DNA from: Calycina herbarum
Taxonomy: Eukaryota > Ascomycota > Leotiomycetes > Helotiales > Pezizellaceae
Reading direction: 5' to 3'
Assembly: GCA_001414485.1 (NCBI GenBank)
Contig: LLEY01000072.1
Location: forward strand, 248,001 to 312,000
DNA length: 64,000 nt
A program made the translations under genes and the position numbers. Shown one piece after another: positions 22,999 through 34,364 of this stretch. How positions within the stretch are numbered: the first letter of the stretch is position 1; each line of letters starts with the position of its first letter. Below the pieces are notes generated by a model that worked only from the letters and a program-made list of their open reading frames with translations, made no database searches and was not told the origin of the DNA.

Positions 22999-25231
22999 CT
23001 AAAACTCAACCACCAGATGACCCCCACCAACTCCTCTACTAACACAACTCAACATCCCACCCTCCTTCTTCTCAACCTCTCCCAATCCACTCCCCCTATG
23101 TTCTACAACCCCCTCACAAACCTTAACCCGACAAGTCCCACAATTCCCAACCTCGCAACTACTATCCACAACCCACCCCTCCCTCTTCAGCGCTTCCAAA
23201 AGACTCTCTTCCTCCCCCACATCGACAATCTTCTTCTTCTCATCCCCTTTAACCGAAACAGTAAACGGGTCACCACCAACATCAGTAGCAAAAGCCTCAT
23301 AATGAATTTCTTCATCCCCGACACCAAGCCTCTCGGCTGCTGCCCGAACTCCTTCGATCATTTTATCAGGTCCACAGGTGTAGAGAAAGGTATTCCACCC
23401 TCTACTCTTGATGACTTCTTCGATATCCATCCTTTCCCCTTTGCTTTTATCGTAAACCCTCACTCTCTCTCCGAAACCCTCGATTTCGGACTTGAAAGGG
23501 AGGTCATCCCAGCTTCGGACTGCGAAATGGATTGTGAATTCATAATTGATCTTCTTCATCACAGCCGCATGACCGAGGAAAGCCGTGATACCTATTCCTC
23601 CCACAATGAAGATATGATTCGAGCATTGCTCCGGGATAGGTACCGAAGGTGTGATATTCCCTACGAGAATCTCCGACCCGACTTCAAGAGTTTCATGCAT
23701 GTATGCCGAACCACCACGACTCTCTTCAGCATGCGCAATCCCAAGTACTACCCTATTCTTCGTCCCCTAGTTCTCATCATAGTAGCGTCAGTCTTTCTAC
23801 ATCTTTAGGGGAAAACCGAGAGCCACCAAACATGGGAGTACCTCACTCCTGAAACGACTAGACTGGGAAATGGGAAAAAGTCTTCCGACAAGTTAAACTT
23901 ACCTCGACCACAGAATACGATCGAAACAGCCCATTTGGCAACTTCAACCTAACATGACTACCCGGAATAACCGGTGTCCCCTCCTCCTCAGTCTCCAAGC
24001 TCTTCAAAACAAATCTAGAAACCCTACTCGTCTCCCTCTTCCTCTCCTCCAAAACCCAAGGTCTGAAGTTTTCCTTCTCCTTCGGCTTTTCTTTCTCTTT
24101 GGCTTTTGCAAGCAACCTGCTAAAAGCACCCTTACACTCCTTCCCAAACTCCTCAATTTGACCAAGTTGTTCGAGCATATCAGCCCTCCCCGTATCCCGA
24201 TGCAAAAACTCCTGCACCCTCCAAATACACCACCCTGGCCATTTCCTCTCCACAAGCTCGACCCCATCCCCAACACCAATCCAGCCCCTCCTCAAAACCC
24301 TATAATACCACCCCGTGCGACTCAGTCTCCAAGTATTAGGAGCAAAACCCTTAATCCCAAATCGTGAATTCAATTTAAAACACGGTTGTCTCGGTAAAGA
24401 GACTTGTAGTAAAACCTCGGGACCGAAGGAGATGATATCGCCGATACAGATATTTCTTTCGTTCATGGTACCCGAGGTGATAAGGTTTTCGCCGAAGCCG
24501 CCGGGGAGGAAGGAGCCGTTGTTGGAAGGGAATTCCTGGGACCAAAGGGGGTAGTGGCCGGGGTAGTATTGGTGGATGGCTTTGTCTGTTCCGCCGTGGA
24601 CTGTGGGAGGAGAGAGTTAGTAAGGTGTGAAGCGAGAGTCGTGGAGGGGGAGGGAAAACGAAGGGGTGAGAAGGCGAAGAAAGAGAAGCATTCTCAATAT
24701 TCAAGAAGGAGATCCGACTTCGAATCTCTTGTCCGTAGACCATTCTGACAACGCCCACGAAACGAAATCATAAGAAACAAAAACACAGCGACAAAAAGCT
24801 CTCGATCGAAGCAAAAAGAAACCAACTCCTAACCCCAGCTTCACATTGACCTCCACCACCACAGCATACCTCACTCTCACACGAGCTTTCGTCTCCAATC
24901 CTTCCCCACACCCACCCCGCTCATCCCTTCAGTCTCTCATTACCCCCGCCCCTCTCATTCCATTGGTCTCTTCACTCCAACTCCAACTCCAACTTTAACT
25001 CCAAATTTCACCCTAAATCCTCCACCCCGATCAAATAAAAAAAAACCAAAACTCACAAGTCAAATCATGTTCATCTCCCTCCAACCCCTCCCACCCACAG
25101 TAAACCCTCTCCCCCCTCTTCTCCTTATAAATCCCCGTCATGATAGTAAGACCCCTCATAACCTGCATCCTCGAAGTCCTAATCTCAACGATCCTCTCAT
25201 TCTCCCACGGAGCATCGAGGTCAACTTCCAT
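22999..25231 (-). CDS. MOSC domain / flavin reductase / 2Fe-2S ferredoxin fusion protein
   Basis: Three exons, 25231-25057, 24600-23903 and 23766-22999, give 546 aa. The N-terminal MOSC domain shows YCGWEGLEGDEHDLTF, HGGTDKAIHQYYPGHYP and PGGFGENLITSG; the following QPCFKLNSRFG carries the Cys of the MOSC cofactor site. Then comes a ferredoxin-reductase module: RLKLPNGLFRSYSVVEGT for flavin, IFIVGGIGITAFLGHA and FLYTCGPDKMI for NAD(P)H. The C-terminus is a plant-type 2Fe-2S domain with Cys-x4-Cys-x2-Cys in SSCEVGNCGTCRVKV and a later Cys in MLSCVSR. The architecture matches YiiM-like or phthalate-dioxygenase-reductase-like MOSC fusions, which pass electrons from NAD(P)H through flavin and iron-sulphur to a molybdenum site, perhaps for N-hydroxylated compounds. 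The substrate is inferred only. Intron 1 is unusually long, 456 nt. Confidence 0.9.
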
Positions 25232-26429
25232 GTTCGATGCGTGAGCTGGAGCGATGGGTGCTATATTGGATGCAGAAGAGAGTGATGTGGTATGGCGATG
25301 TGATGTCGTGTGTGGTGCTGCTGTAGTGGTCTATTTTATTCTTTGAAAAAACCTCGCTTCCCTCCTTACCCACCATGAGTCAAAATAGGGGGGCGGTTCT
25401 GTATTGCGTAAGGGATTGGCGATGAAGAGTGGGGTGCGAGTAACCAAAGGGAACTTCTGCTGTGGGGTAATATTGACAAGGTCCGCGGAGATGTTGTATC
25501 AAAGAGAAGTTCCCACCAAGAAGAGTGTTGAAGGAAGAAGAAAATGAAAATGAAAAGCATGAGTAAGATAAATAAATACTTTCCAGCAAGCGCTAGACGT
25601 CTTAGTAGCCGCGTTAAGTGAATGGACTGCAATGCGCGATAGTTGAGACGCAGCAAATCACCGCCCACTCTCGAACTGCCTCGATGACCAAACCTCTCCC
25701 ATCATTGGTCCAAAAAAATTCACACACTTTATGACTGCACTTCATATTCAACACATACACGCCCCTCGAGTTTCGGTTTTCGAGAAAACATCTCGTGTAA
25801 TCATTCTTTTGTGAACATGAAAATCGTGCTCCATTTGCAAAAAATAGTAATCTTTCTTCATGGCGATGAAAAAGAATATCCCCGCCAGCAACCTTACGAT
25901 GATAAGTACACAGGATGATCCTCCAATTCCCCCCTTCCTTCTTCCCCCTCCACAAGGTAATAAACAGAAGAAAAGAGAAGGATGATGAAAAACAAGAATT
26001 TGTAGAGATTGATCCCCGACTCCAAATTTCCCTTTGTCAAGGCCTTTCGAAGGCCCAGATACTGTGCAGGGAGGACAGCAGCGAACAAAAAACAAAAAGC
26101 ATGTAATTAGGTACGACCGTCGCGACAATCAACACGTCAACATAAAAACACGAGGAAAAAAAGATGTGATCCCCCCCCCCTGTAACCCAATATCCAACTC
26201 GCGCAAAAGCCAGCCAGCAAAAAAAAAGTGTATGTGATATAAAATGAATTTTTTGAGACATTGGAAAATTGCTCTTTCTAATCGTTTGGAAAACCTGACT
26301 CTTTTCGCATGATGAAAAATGAACAAGCCGAAAAAGTTGTGGGTGATGAGATCCGCTGTAACGCCATGAGGTATGCTCGAAAACGCCGGAAAGTTAATAT
26401 TTGGCACTCGCAGGGCCTTGCAAAAAAAG
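25232..26429. other. intergenic, no gene seen
   Basis: About 1.2 kb upstream of the MOSC fusion and downstream of the SomA-like gene. It has a C10 tract at 26171-26180 and AT-rich 3' sequence near 26100-26430. No gene found. Confidence 0.5.
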
Positions 26430-28953
26430 TTACTCTGCACCAATTTGACCGCCATCTTCCATAGGGAAAGTGTCGAAGTTGAAATTATCTACATCGCCGT
26501 CTTGGTGTAGGAATGAATCAAAGTCGAAATCCTGGAGGACATCCATATTACCAGGTTGTGGGTCAGCAAATCCCATGTTGTATTCGTACTGGGAATGGTT
26601 AGCAGGTTTGTTTCCATTGATTGAACCAATGTTACATACAGGATTATCCAACCCGCCAAAGCCAGGTAATGCGTCCGGTTGTTGAGGGGCACCAACGTTG
26701 GTAATCGCAGGAGGAGCTGGTGGCTGGCCGTTTGCCACAGCTTGAGTGGCACCATTTTGCGGAGCAAAGGTTTTGTTGGCATGAGGAGTAACCGGAGTCT
26801 GCGGCGTTGGCGTTGGACCGTCGGTAGGAGCATCGGCGGACGGAGTGGCACCAGCGTTGATATTTTGGGTGGTTCCCTTCTTTGGCCGCTGTCATCAATG
26901 TCAACATTTCTACAAAAAATCCATTTAAACGCTATGGAATATACCTTTGCTTTAGTATCCTTCGATTCCGCCTTCTTCTTCGGGTTGGCCTTGTTGCCTT
27001 GTTGAGGAGTAGGAGGCGCCGCCGTGCCTTGCTGTGGGGATGGGGGTTGGGTTCGTCCGTTGACTGCTGCTCCAGTTGCAGGTGCTGATGGAGGGGGCAT
27101 TGCACCTTGTCGAGGGGTTCCCATACTCTGTTGTGGAGGTTGGTTTGGTTGCGCGCCCATGGGTCCACCAGGTCCATTCCAATTCTGGCCAGCTTGCTGA
27201 GCTTGTTGGGCTGCTGCTTGTTGCTGACGTTGTTGCATTTGCATTTGTTGAGCCATGGGGTTGAAGCCTGCTCCCGGGTGTGAACTAGGAGGACGCATAC
27301 CATTTTGCATACCTGCTGCAACCATATTCTGATCCATACCGTTCATGTTGGGGTAGAAGCCCTTCTGAGCCATGTTTGGATCCATGGGATTACCCTGTCC
27401 CATGTTGTTGAAGTTCATTCCACTAGGCGATCGGGTTTGTCCATCGGGAAGTGGGGAGGGGATGTTGCTTGGGCCCATGTGTGGCGTTCGCTTCATCTGG
27501 TCGCTTGGGTTCGGAGAATTTCGAGCCCCCTGTGGTGATGTTCCCTGGAAGGGTTGTCCATTAGGTCCCATGGCCGGACCAGGAGCACCATCAGCCCGTG
27601 GCATGGCCATATTGTCTTGCTCCTGGCGAGCCATCATGAGCCGCTTCTTATTTTGCTGCTCAAGTAACATTAATTGCATCTGATAATCCTGCAATGCGTG
27701 GTTGCCCGCAGCATTACCTCCTTGTCCTCCGTTAGGACCTCCTCGTCCCATACCACCTATATCAGTCCCGGGGTTATAAAAGTTGGCCACATTTGATCCA
27801 TCGGCGCCTTGTGGCATCATCGGTGAACCTTGGCTCTGCGGGCCGCCTTGGTTTGGCATTTTGTTGAGGGGCATTTGGCCTGCTTGTTGCTGTGCTAATC
27901 CAGCTTGGTACGCACGAGTAGCTTGGGCATTGCCGCCTGGGACCTGGAACTGCTGAGCTGTCAGATTATTTGGTTCTGGTTCCATGCCATTGGTATGGGC
28001 TCCCACCTGTTGGGGCATTCCCGGTGCCTGTTGTCCTCTGCCATTTTGCATCTGGTTGGGGTTGAATGGTGTATTTGCGTCTAGTCTGGGCCGTTTGGAT
28101 GGAGAAGGGGCATTTTCTGCGGATGCTGGGGATTGTGCACGCTGCTGGTTATTTCCATCTGAAGGGTCCCGCTGCATCTGGTTTTGTTTGTTCTGCTGGG
28201 CCAGCATTTGCGCCTGTTGGGGAGTACTATAAAACAAATTAGGATATGGGATGATCCGAGGGGGGTCTGATAAATACGCGTTCTGTCTATTTTGGATAGC
28301 CTTTTGCCTTAACTCGCTATTATTCATATGCATCCCATTTGCTTGGTTTCGCATCATCATCTGTTGGTAAGCTCCATTCTGCATCATGCCCTCTGGTCTC
28401 AAATTTCGCAGCATAGCTACTTGTTGTTCCTGCCTTTGCCGAGACTGTGCCTATGTACAGAGTAAGCGATATGATTGCAATAAAATTGGCAGATAGTACA
28501 AACCTGGGTATGGTTAACGTAGTTCAGTACGGCACGTCCATCTCCTTTGCCGCGTTGCGCATTGAACATATCCCAAAACAGACACCACCACTCGTACAGG
28601 AAACAGCTTTCTGGGCACTCCTTTGGCAGGTTGGGCGCCGGGAGATCGGGTGGCTGCTTCGAATCCATATCATCTTTTGAATCTCCATTTGCGCCATCAT
28701 CCCCGTTCATCTTTCCCTCGTTGTTTTTGAGAACATTCATTGGCTGATCACTGTTGAGCAGCGACCTCGCACAATCATACATTTCATTCCGTAGGAAGTA
28801 TTCGTAGATGTAGGTGTTAAGTTGCGACCGCTGGTTGTCATTGACAGGCATCGGCTGTCGACCGGCTGCCCCGTTATTCATCATGGTTGGCATTCCACCC
28901 CCAACAGGACCACCCGCCATGTTATTCATCCCGGTCATATTGACACTATTCAT
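26430..28953 (-). CDS. somA: LisH-domain transcriptional regulator, SomA/Flo8 type
   Basis: Four exons, 28953-28504, 28450-26945, 26888-26640 and 26588-26430, give 787 aa. The LisH motif is at residues about 46-70 (NTYIYEYFLRNEMYDCARSL), followed by ESCFLYEWWCLFWDMFNAQR, the block shared by Flo8, SomA and plant LEUNIG-type proteins. The large middle is Gln/Asn/Met/Pro-rich (for example MQQRQQQAAAQQAQQ), typical of activator scaffolds. The C-terminus is acidic and aromatic (VLQDFDFDSFLHQDGDVDNF), a likely activation domain. SomA/Flo8 proteins act in the nucleus downstream of cAMP/PKA and govern adhesion, conidiation and biofilm or infection structures. Phases of all three introns match. The gene faces a 4.1 kb upstream region. 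The orthologue name is given from architecture, not alignment. Confidence 0.88.
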
Positions 28954-31900
28954 CGTGCTCGTCGGTCTCTAGCCCACTGTGCTCGTATGGTGTTGAGAAA
29001 GCAGCGTCAACTACCGCACCTCTGACGCGGAGCGGGTTCGAGCCAAGTGTCGCAATGGAAGCTCGTCCGGAGCTGTACCGCTCTCGAGCGCAGGCGACGA
29101 TGAGCCACGTCGAAGATGGAGAATTCGACGACGAGAGTCTTGCGCCAGGGCGACAAATTGGAAATCGGCGAGGGCAGACGGCCGTGTAACTGTGTGGGAG
29201 TCGTTCTGCTAAGCAGAAAAAGCGAATGCGATAGGACAGGCGCGTGAGTGCGGCAAGCGAGAGCGACGAAAAGGGCGTCGAGACGCTGGGCCGGGGAGAG
29301 AGGATGTCGACGACGTCGGGGTAGGAGAGAGGAGGATGCGGCTTCAGACCAGAGATTCGTTCGGCCTGCGATCGTCTTTTCGCAGTGGCAGGAGGTTGTT
29401 TTTAGGAGTCCGAGTGCAGATGGCGAGGTCGTGAGGTTGTGAATCGAATCGAATCGCTTGGGGGGAGGTGGTCGGGAAGGTCCAAAATGGGCCAAATCGG
29501 TGTGATGGAAATTACGGCGGGCGGGTATTTCTCAGCACTGGGGCAAGGCTGGACTCTCAGGTGTCTAGTAGGTGTTGGTGTTAGGCGTGGAAAATGCGTG
29601 ATCGCTCAGGGGCAGAACGCCACATGTACAATGCCTTCGGACCTTCGATAAAGTCTGTCGATGCGGAGAGACGATTTCCAGCTGACGATCGACCACTTGC
29701 ACGGTGGGAGGGAGGGAAAACGGCGAGCAACAAGGCCCAGCTGCACAACAGAACAGCAACAATTGCAAGCGTACAGATACGGCCCTCTGAGACGGAGCGA
29801 ACGCGAGAGGATATCTAAGGCGAGAGAGTGAGAATCGCATGCTCACATCTACGCAGCGTGGTACTGAAAACTCAGGCGCTAGCCTTGTTTTGTTCTTAGC
29901 GCACGACGAGTCAAAAGCGGCGCCGTGCAGGTGCTCGGTCAGCTCTCGAGAGCACTGCTTGGGACGGCTTTACGACCTCGCCACTGGATGGAATTCAACA
30001 CGGTTCACTCGGAGATGATTGGAAATTCTTGGCCTTCACAGTCGTGGCAGTTTGGCTGCCATCTGTGAGCGTTGCGACACCGCTGGGGAACTGCCCGGAC
30101 TTGCTGATATTCAACCACCTTTAAGCGGCGAATCTTAGAGGAGAAAGTAAAAATCCCGGTGATCAAAAATGCGGCAAAAGACCTCTCCACGCGGCTACCG
30201 ATACTCGGGAGGCGCCTAGATATCAAAATGGTTCGTAGGTTGACAATTCACGTGATACAACTCGGTAGCCACGGCACCCATAGGGTGATTGTGAGGCGGC
30301 ATGTTGGTGGTCCAACCTTTCCATCTGACCATTAGCGCTCACGAGATCTGAAAGAAAATGTACTTCTGGTCACAGGGAGTCAGTAGCTACCTAGATACCT
30401 ATACCTAGATACCGAGCAATTCTTCTCTCATATTTCCCCATTCAACTCTCCGAGTCGACCTGAAAACGGGTGTATTCGGGATAGGTTATAGGTAGTCCCT
30501 TGGCGGAGCTATTCCGAAGATCTAGAGGAAGAGTCTATATTCTGTACACCAACGTACCTCCTACCGTGTGAGATTGAATGAATGTAGAGTAGATAGGCAA
30601 TATGCGAAAGAGTCTATGATAGACTGAACTTTTGTTGGATCAAGCATCATAAATGAGACTTGAGGATGTAGTTGTATTACAACTATTGGGGGGATAGCAA
30701 TTCTTTCTTGGTGGTAGAAGCAAAAATCAGAGATGAAGAATTGAGATGAGAAGAAAACGAATAGGAATACAAGAAAGCAGTAACTGATTACAATTTGTGC
30801 AAAGACGTCAATTAAAGTATCGGTCATCGTTCTCCATACAATCAACTTGATTGTTCAGAAGATTTGGGATAACGAAAATAAACAATTTGACTTGCGCAAA
30901 TCATGTAAAAGAAACCCCAAACAGCCATCTTGATACTTGTCGAAAAGAAAAGTTTTGTTTCCCGAAGTCTGACGCCTCGCCTTAAGTCTGAAGACGGAAG
31001 CTCAATGCTACCATAAGCGGCAATTAACAGTTGAACTTCCTAATGCAGAGGGAAAAACGCTTGTGGGTATCAACACTTGATCATTGAACGGTAAAAAAAA
31101 GCAAACATTTTCTCCAAAATTGACAACGAACTTTACAACACCACACGCAGCCAAAATAGTCAACTTGGACCAAAAGAATTGAAGTGGTAAACTCTGAGAG
31201 ATCTAAGACGCTTAACAGAAGAGATAGAAGAGAACTTGTAGAAGAGGAAAAGAAATCTCACTCCAAGTGGGTTGAAAGAAGGTTATACAGGCGGGGCAAC
31301 ACACTTCAAGGATTGTTACCCCAACACGCCCAACGCCAAAACCCCATCTTCTGCATGACAGGGGCGTGCCGGCATATTCCACGTGATGGATGAATGAGAG
31401 AAGTAAGGTTGTTGACGATCATACTCCGTACTTCGTAAAAAAAAATAGTAAGCAAATAGAGGAACGCGTGAGAACGAGAGACGTGGAGAGGATGTTGGAA
31501 GGGATCTTCAACCAAATCTTCCTCCAAACCAAATCGACGCGATGCCAACAGCGCAGGGAGAAAAGAGAAATTTCGCTTCCGAGGTGGAAGTTGGCAAAAA
31601 GACGATAAAGCGAAAAAGAGCGACTTGACTTGCACTGTATTCTTTTCCCGGGTTGATTTGCGTAATTCATAGGCGTGTTGATTACGATGCAGCTGTGAAG
31701 CTGTGATGTAACTCTAGCCTCGGGAAGATCGTTATCTGCCAAACACCTTCAGGGATAACGCCATCCCATGCAATCCTTTCTTGATCATTTCAGATGATTA
31801 TCAGCATAGAATAACCGGAATGAAGATATCTTCATTTATATGAAGTCGCCCTGTCCCTTTATATCTGTGTTCAAAGTCAAGTGGCTACGCCATTGATGAA

Positions 31901-33023
31901 GGCTCGAGGGAATAGATTGTGGCGGTCGGTTGTCGGGTATTGATTTAAATTGATTGGATGACGTTTCCTTCGACTCCTTTTCTTTGAAACTCGCTTGAGG
32001 GGGTCGTTGGTCCTCGAACCTCTCCCAAGCCTGGCTTGGAAACGCATCAAGATTCAAAACCAACATCTGTAGGCGGAGATCCTCTCAGGAAAGGGTCGTG
32101 AGTGGTTGTCCGTCTGTTGTGATCCAGGGTGAAATGTGTTGCGCGTGTGCACCAACCAGCGGTTTCTGCTTTGCATCCTCCACCTGCACATTTTCACCAC
32201 ATTTTGGCTCTATTTTGGTGTTGAAGCAACACCGCAGCTTCGACGCTCCAACGCTTCAACCCCTGATGTGAACCCGCCCCTGTTGCTCCTTCCCCACTAC
32301 TTTCCCAAGGAACCTTGACTGCTTCCCTCGACCAGCCGCGGGCAAAAGCTGGTCGTCTCGTCTGGCTCCCAACGCACATCTCAGACTGGCCCGAGTCGAG
32401 GTCCTGTCGTTCATGCGTTTGGCCCAACCCTCCTCGACCAGCAAGTCTCGTCTCGTCCAATTCTTTTCTCCCACTCTCTCTAGTGTCCCCTCGTATCCCG
32501 CAGAAGAACTCGAACGGCTTGCGAGCGAGCCTCATTCGACGTTTCAACAAAAGTCCGAATCCATTTTCTCCGTCTCTTTCTTGGTGTTTGTTGTTTGACG
32601 TCGCTCTCTTCACCTATCATACTGCATTGACTGCATCGACTGGCTTCCCTTCTCTTGCTTCTTGGATTCCACCATACCGTTCGTTCTCGAGTCTCCCAAC
32701 GGTCACCTTGACCTACAGTTCACGATCCGGCCACCGTCACCAACGGCCTCCTCTTCTTTCGTTTTCCTCCATTCAATTCGCATATACCCTTCCCGATCGC
32801 CGTTCGATCCATATGCAGTACAATCACACGCAGGGCCTGTCTTGTTGACGAGGTGTGGCTCAACGCGAGGGAGATAATTGGGAGGACGCGCAAGCGGTCA
32901 TTGAAATAATACTCGGGATTTTCCTTTCGACGTTTATAATTTTGGGTTAGAAGGGGTCTTGGGGAAGAAAGAATTCGACATCCTCAATATAGCATCAAAC
33001 ATTTCGAAGCGCCAGCGCCGATA
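28954..33023. other. large divergent intergenic region
   Basis: About 4.1 kb separates the SomA-like gene (minus) from the membrane-protein gene (plus). Part next to SomA (28954-29900) is GC-rich with chance frames on both strands and probably holds a long leader. 30370-30420 has direct repeats of ACCTAGATACC. 32100-33023 is CT-rich and looks like promoter and leader of the plus gene. No coding sequence is supported. Confidence 0.5.
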
Positions 33024-34364
33024 ATGCAATCCAGACACGATACTCCAAGGCGGCTCTCGTCTAGGGATGGCTCCCAACATCGTCCGCCTACGAGAGTGGA
33101 GAGCATACGTACTGGAATCAACCATTTGTTCTCGGGTCGGTCGAGTGTTGGGTTACCTACAAGTCATACGCACACGCCTGATAGTCCAAAGACTCCAAGG
33201 CTGCAACTTGGTTTGGGAAACTTCTCATCTACGAGACTGGTGATTCCATATCTCAATCGGTCGAATACATCTTCCTCGATCCGATCACTCAACAGACCAG
33301 AACATAGTTCACACCCTTCGGTCGACTCCACCCGTACAAGTAACTCTCTGAGAAGAGAGACGAGGCGAATACCCACAAACCCTTCCAACTTCGAAGTACC
33401 ACCGGCGTTACCTCAGGTTCAATATAATCAACCCCGCCGGAGTAGCCCAAGAGAACCAAGGTCTCAAGAACATAACCGCCTTCAACAAGAACGATCGAGG
33501 TCAAGGCGTTTCGTGGGAGTTGGACCCGAGGAACAGCATCTCGCAGAATTAGCAACTGCAGGTAGAACTCGACGGAGAAACAAGTCACCAACCAAACCCG
33601 AGCGAAGATGTGCACCAAAAATCAAGAACCAACAGATTCGGTCCAAAATACTGAGTTGTTTCATTTCTGGAATGGTAATTTGCCTGCTACTCAATCTTCC
33701 CCGAGTTTATTCTAACAAAACATAGTTTCTGACGCTCGTCCTCACAATTTATCTTGCGCTGGCTTTAACGAATCCAAACGAGAGCCAGGAGTTCCACGTT
33801 TCCTTGATTCTGGTCATCCTAATAACAACGATCTACTTCTGCCATTCCTTGGTTCGTCTCTGTATCATGATCATCAAACCCCAGGAAGAACAACAACGAT
33901 TACCCACCATGATTGGACCTGGAGGCTTTGCCAATCCACCCGTTCCAATTCGAATCGCCCTCGCGCGGGATGAAGAAGCTGCGGGGATTGAGAGTGAAGC
34001 AACGAAGATGCCTCCTCCTGCTTATGGATTGTGGAGAGAATCAGTGGTATGTTCCCCTCCCCTTGTGTGATCAGCCGAAAAATTATATAGAGCTAATGGC
34101 ATACAGCGAGTGGATCCAAACCGCATCTTCTGGCAACGAAATGAAGAGCCTCCACCTATGCCAACTGGAAGACACAAGTTCTTGAATCGAAGAGAGGAGC
34201 GAGAGGAGGAACGACCTACGACTGCGAATCGACCACCGAGTTACATGTCCGATAATGGTATTGACTATGTTCTTGAGGCCGAGGGAAGATCGATCGCTCC
34301 TACGACCGAAGTACCATTACCCGTCCATCCATCAGAAAGAGGACGGGTGCATCGGATGCCTTGA
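33024..34364 (+). CDS. uncharacterised membrane protein with two transmembrane helices
   Basis: Three exons, 33024-33674, 33726-34046 and 34107-34364, give 409 aa. The first 200 residues are Arg/Ser/Pro-rich and basic, likely cytosolic and disordered. Residues about 207-235 (ISGMFLTLVLTIYLALALTN) and about 242-268 (VSLILVILITTIYFCHSLVR) are hydrophobic helices separated by a short polar loop (NESQEF), so both termini should lie on the same side. The C-terminal part holds IGPGGFANPPVPIRIALARD, DPNRIFWQRNE and a PPSY-type motif (RPPSYMSDNGIDYV), which resembles fungal plasma-membrane or ER proteins of unknown role. The PPSY motif could bind a WW or arrestin-type partner; this is inference. I cannot name the family. 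Confidence 0.8.

Noticed and set aside
22642..23808. 388-codon plus-strand open frame
   Set aside because: It is antisense to the MOSC fusion and the region upstream of the ArgRS-like gene, has no family features, and the minus strand shows clear 2Fe-2S and NAD-binding motifs.
29035..29044. GGTTCGAGCC, like a tRNA B box
   Set aside because: No matching A box, acceptor stem or terminator was found around it.
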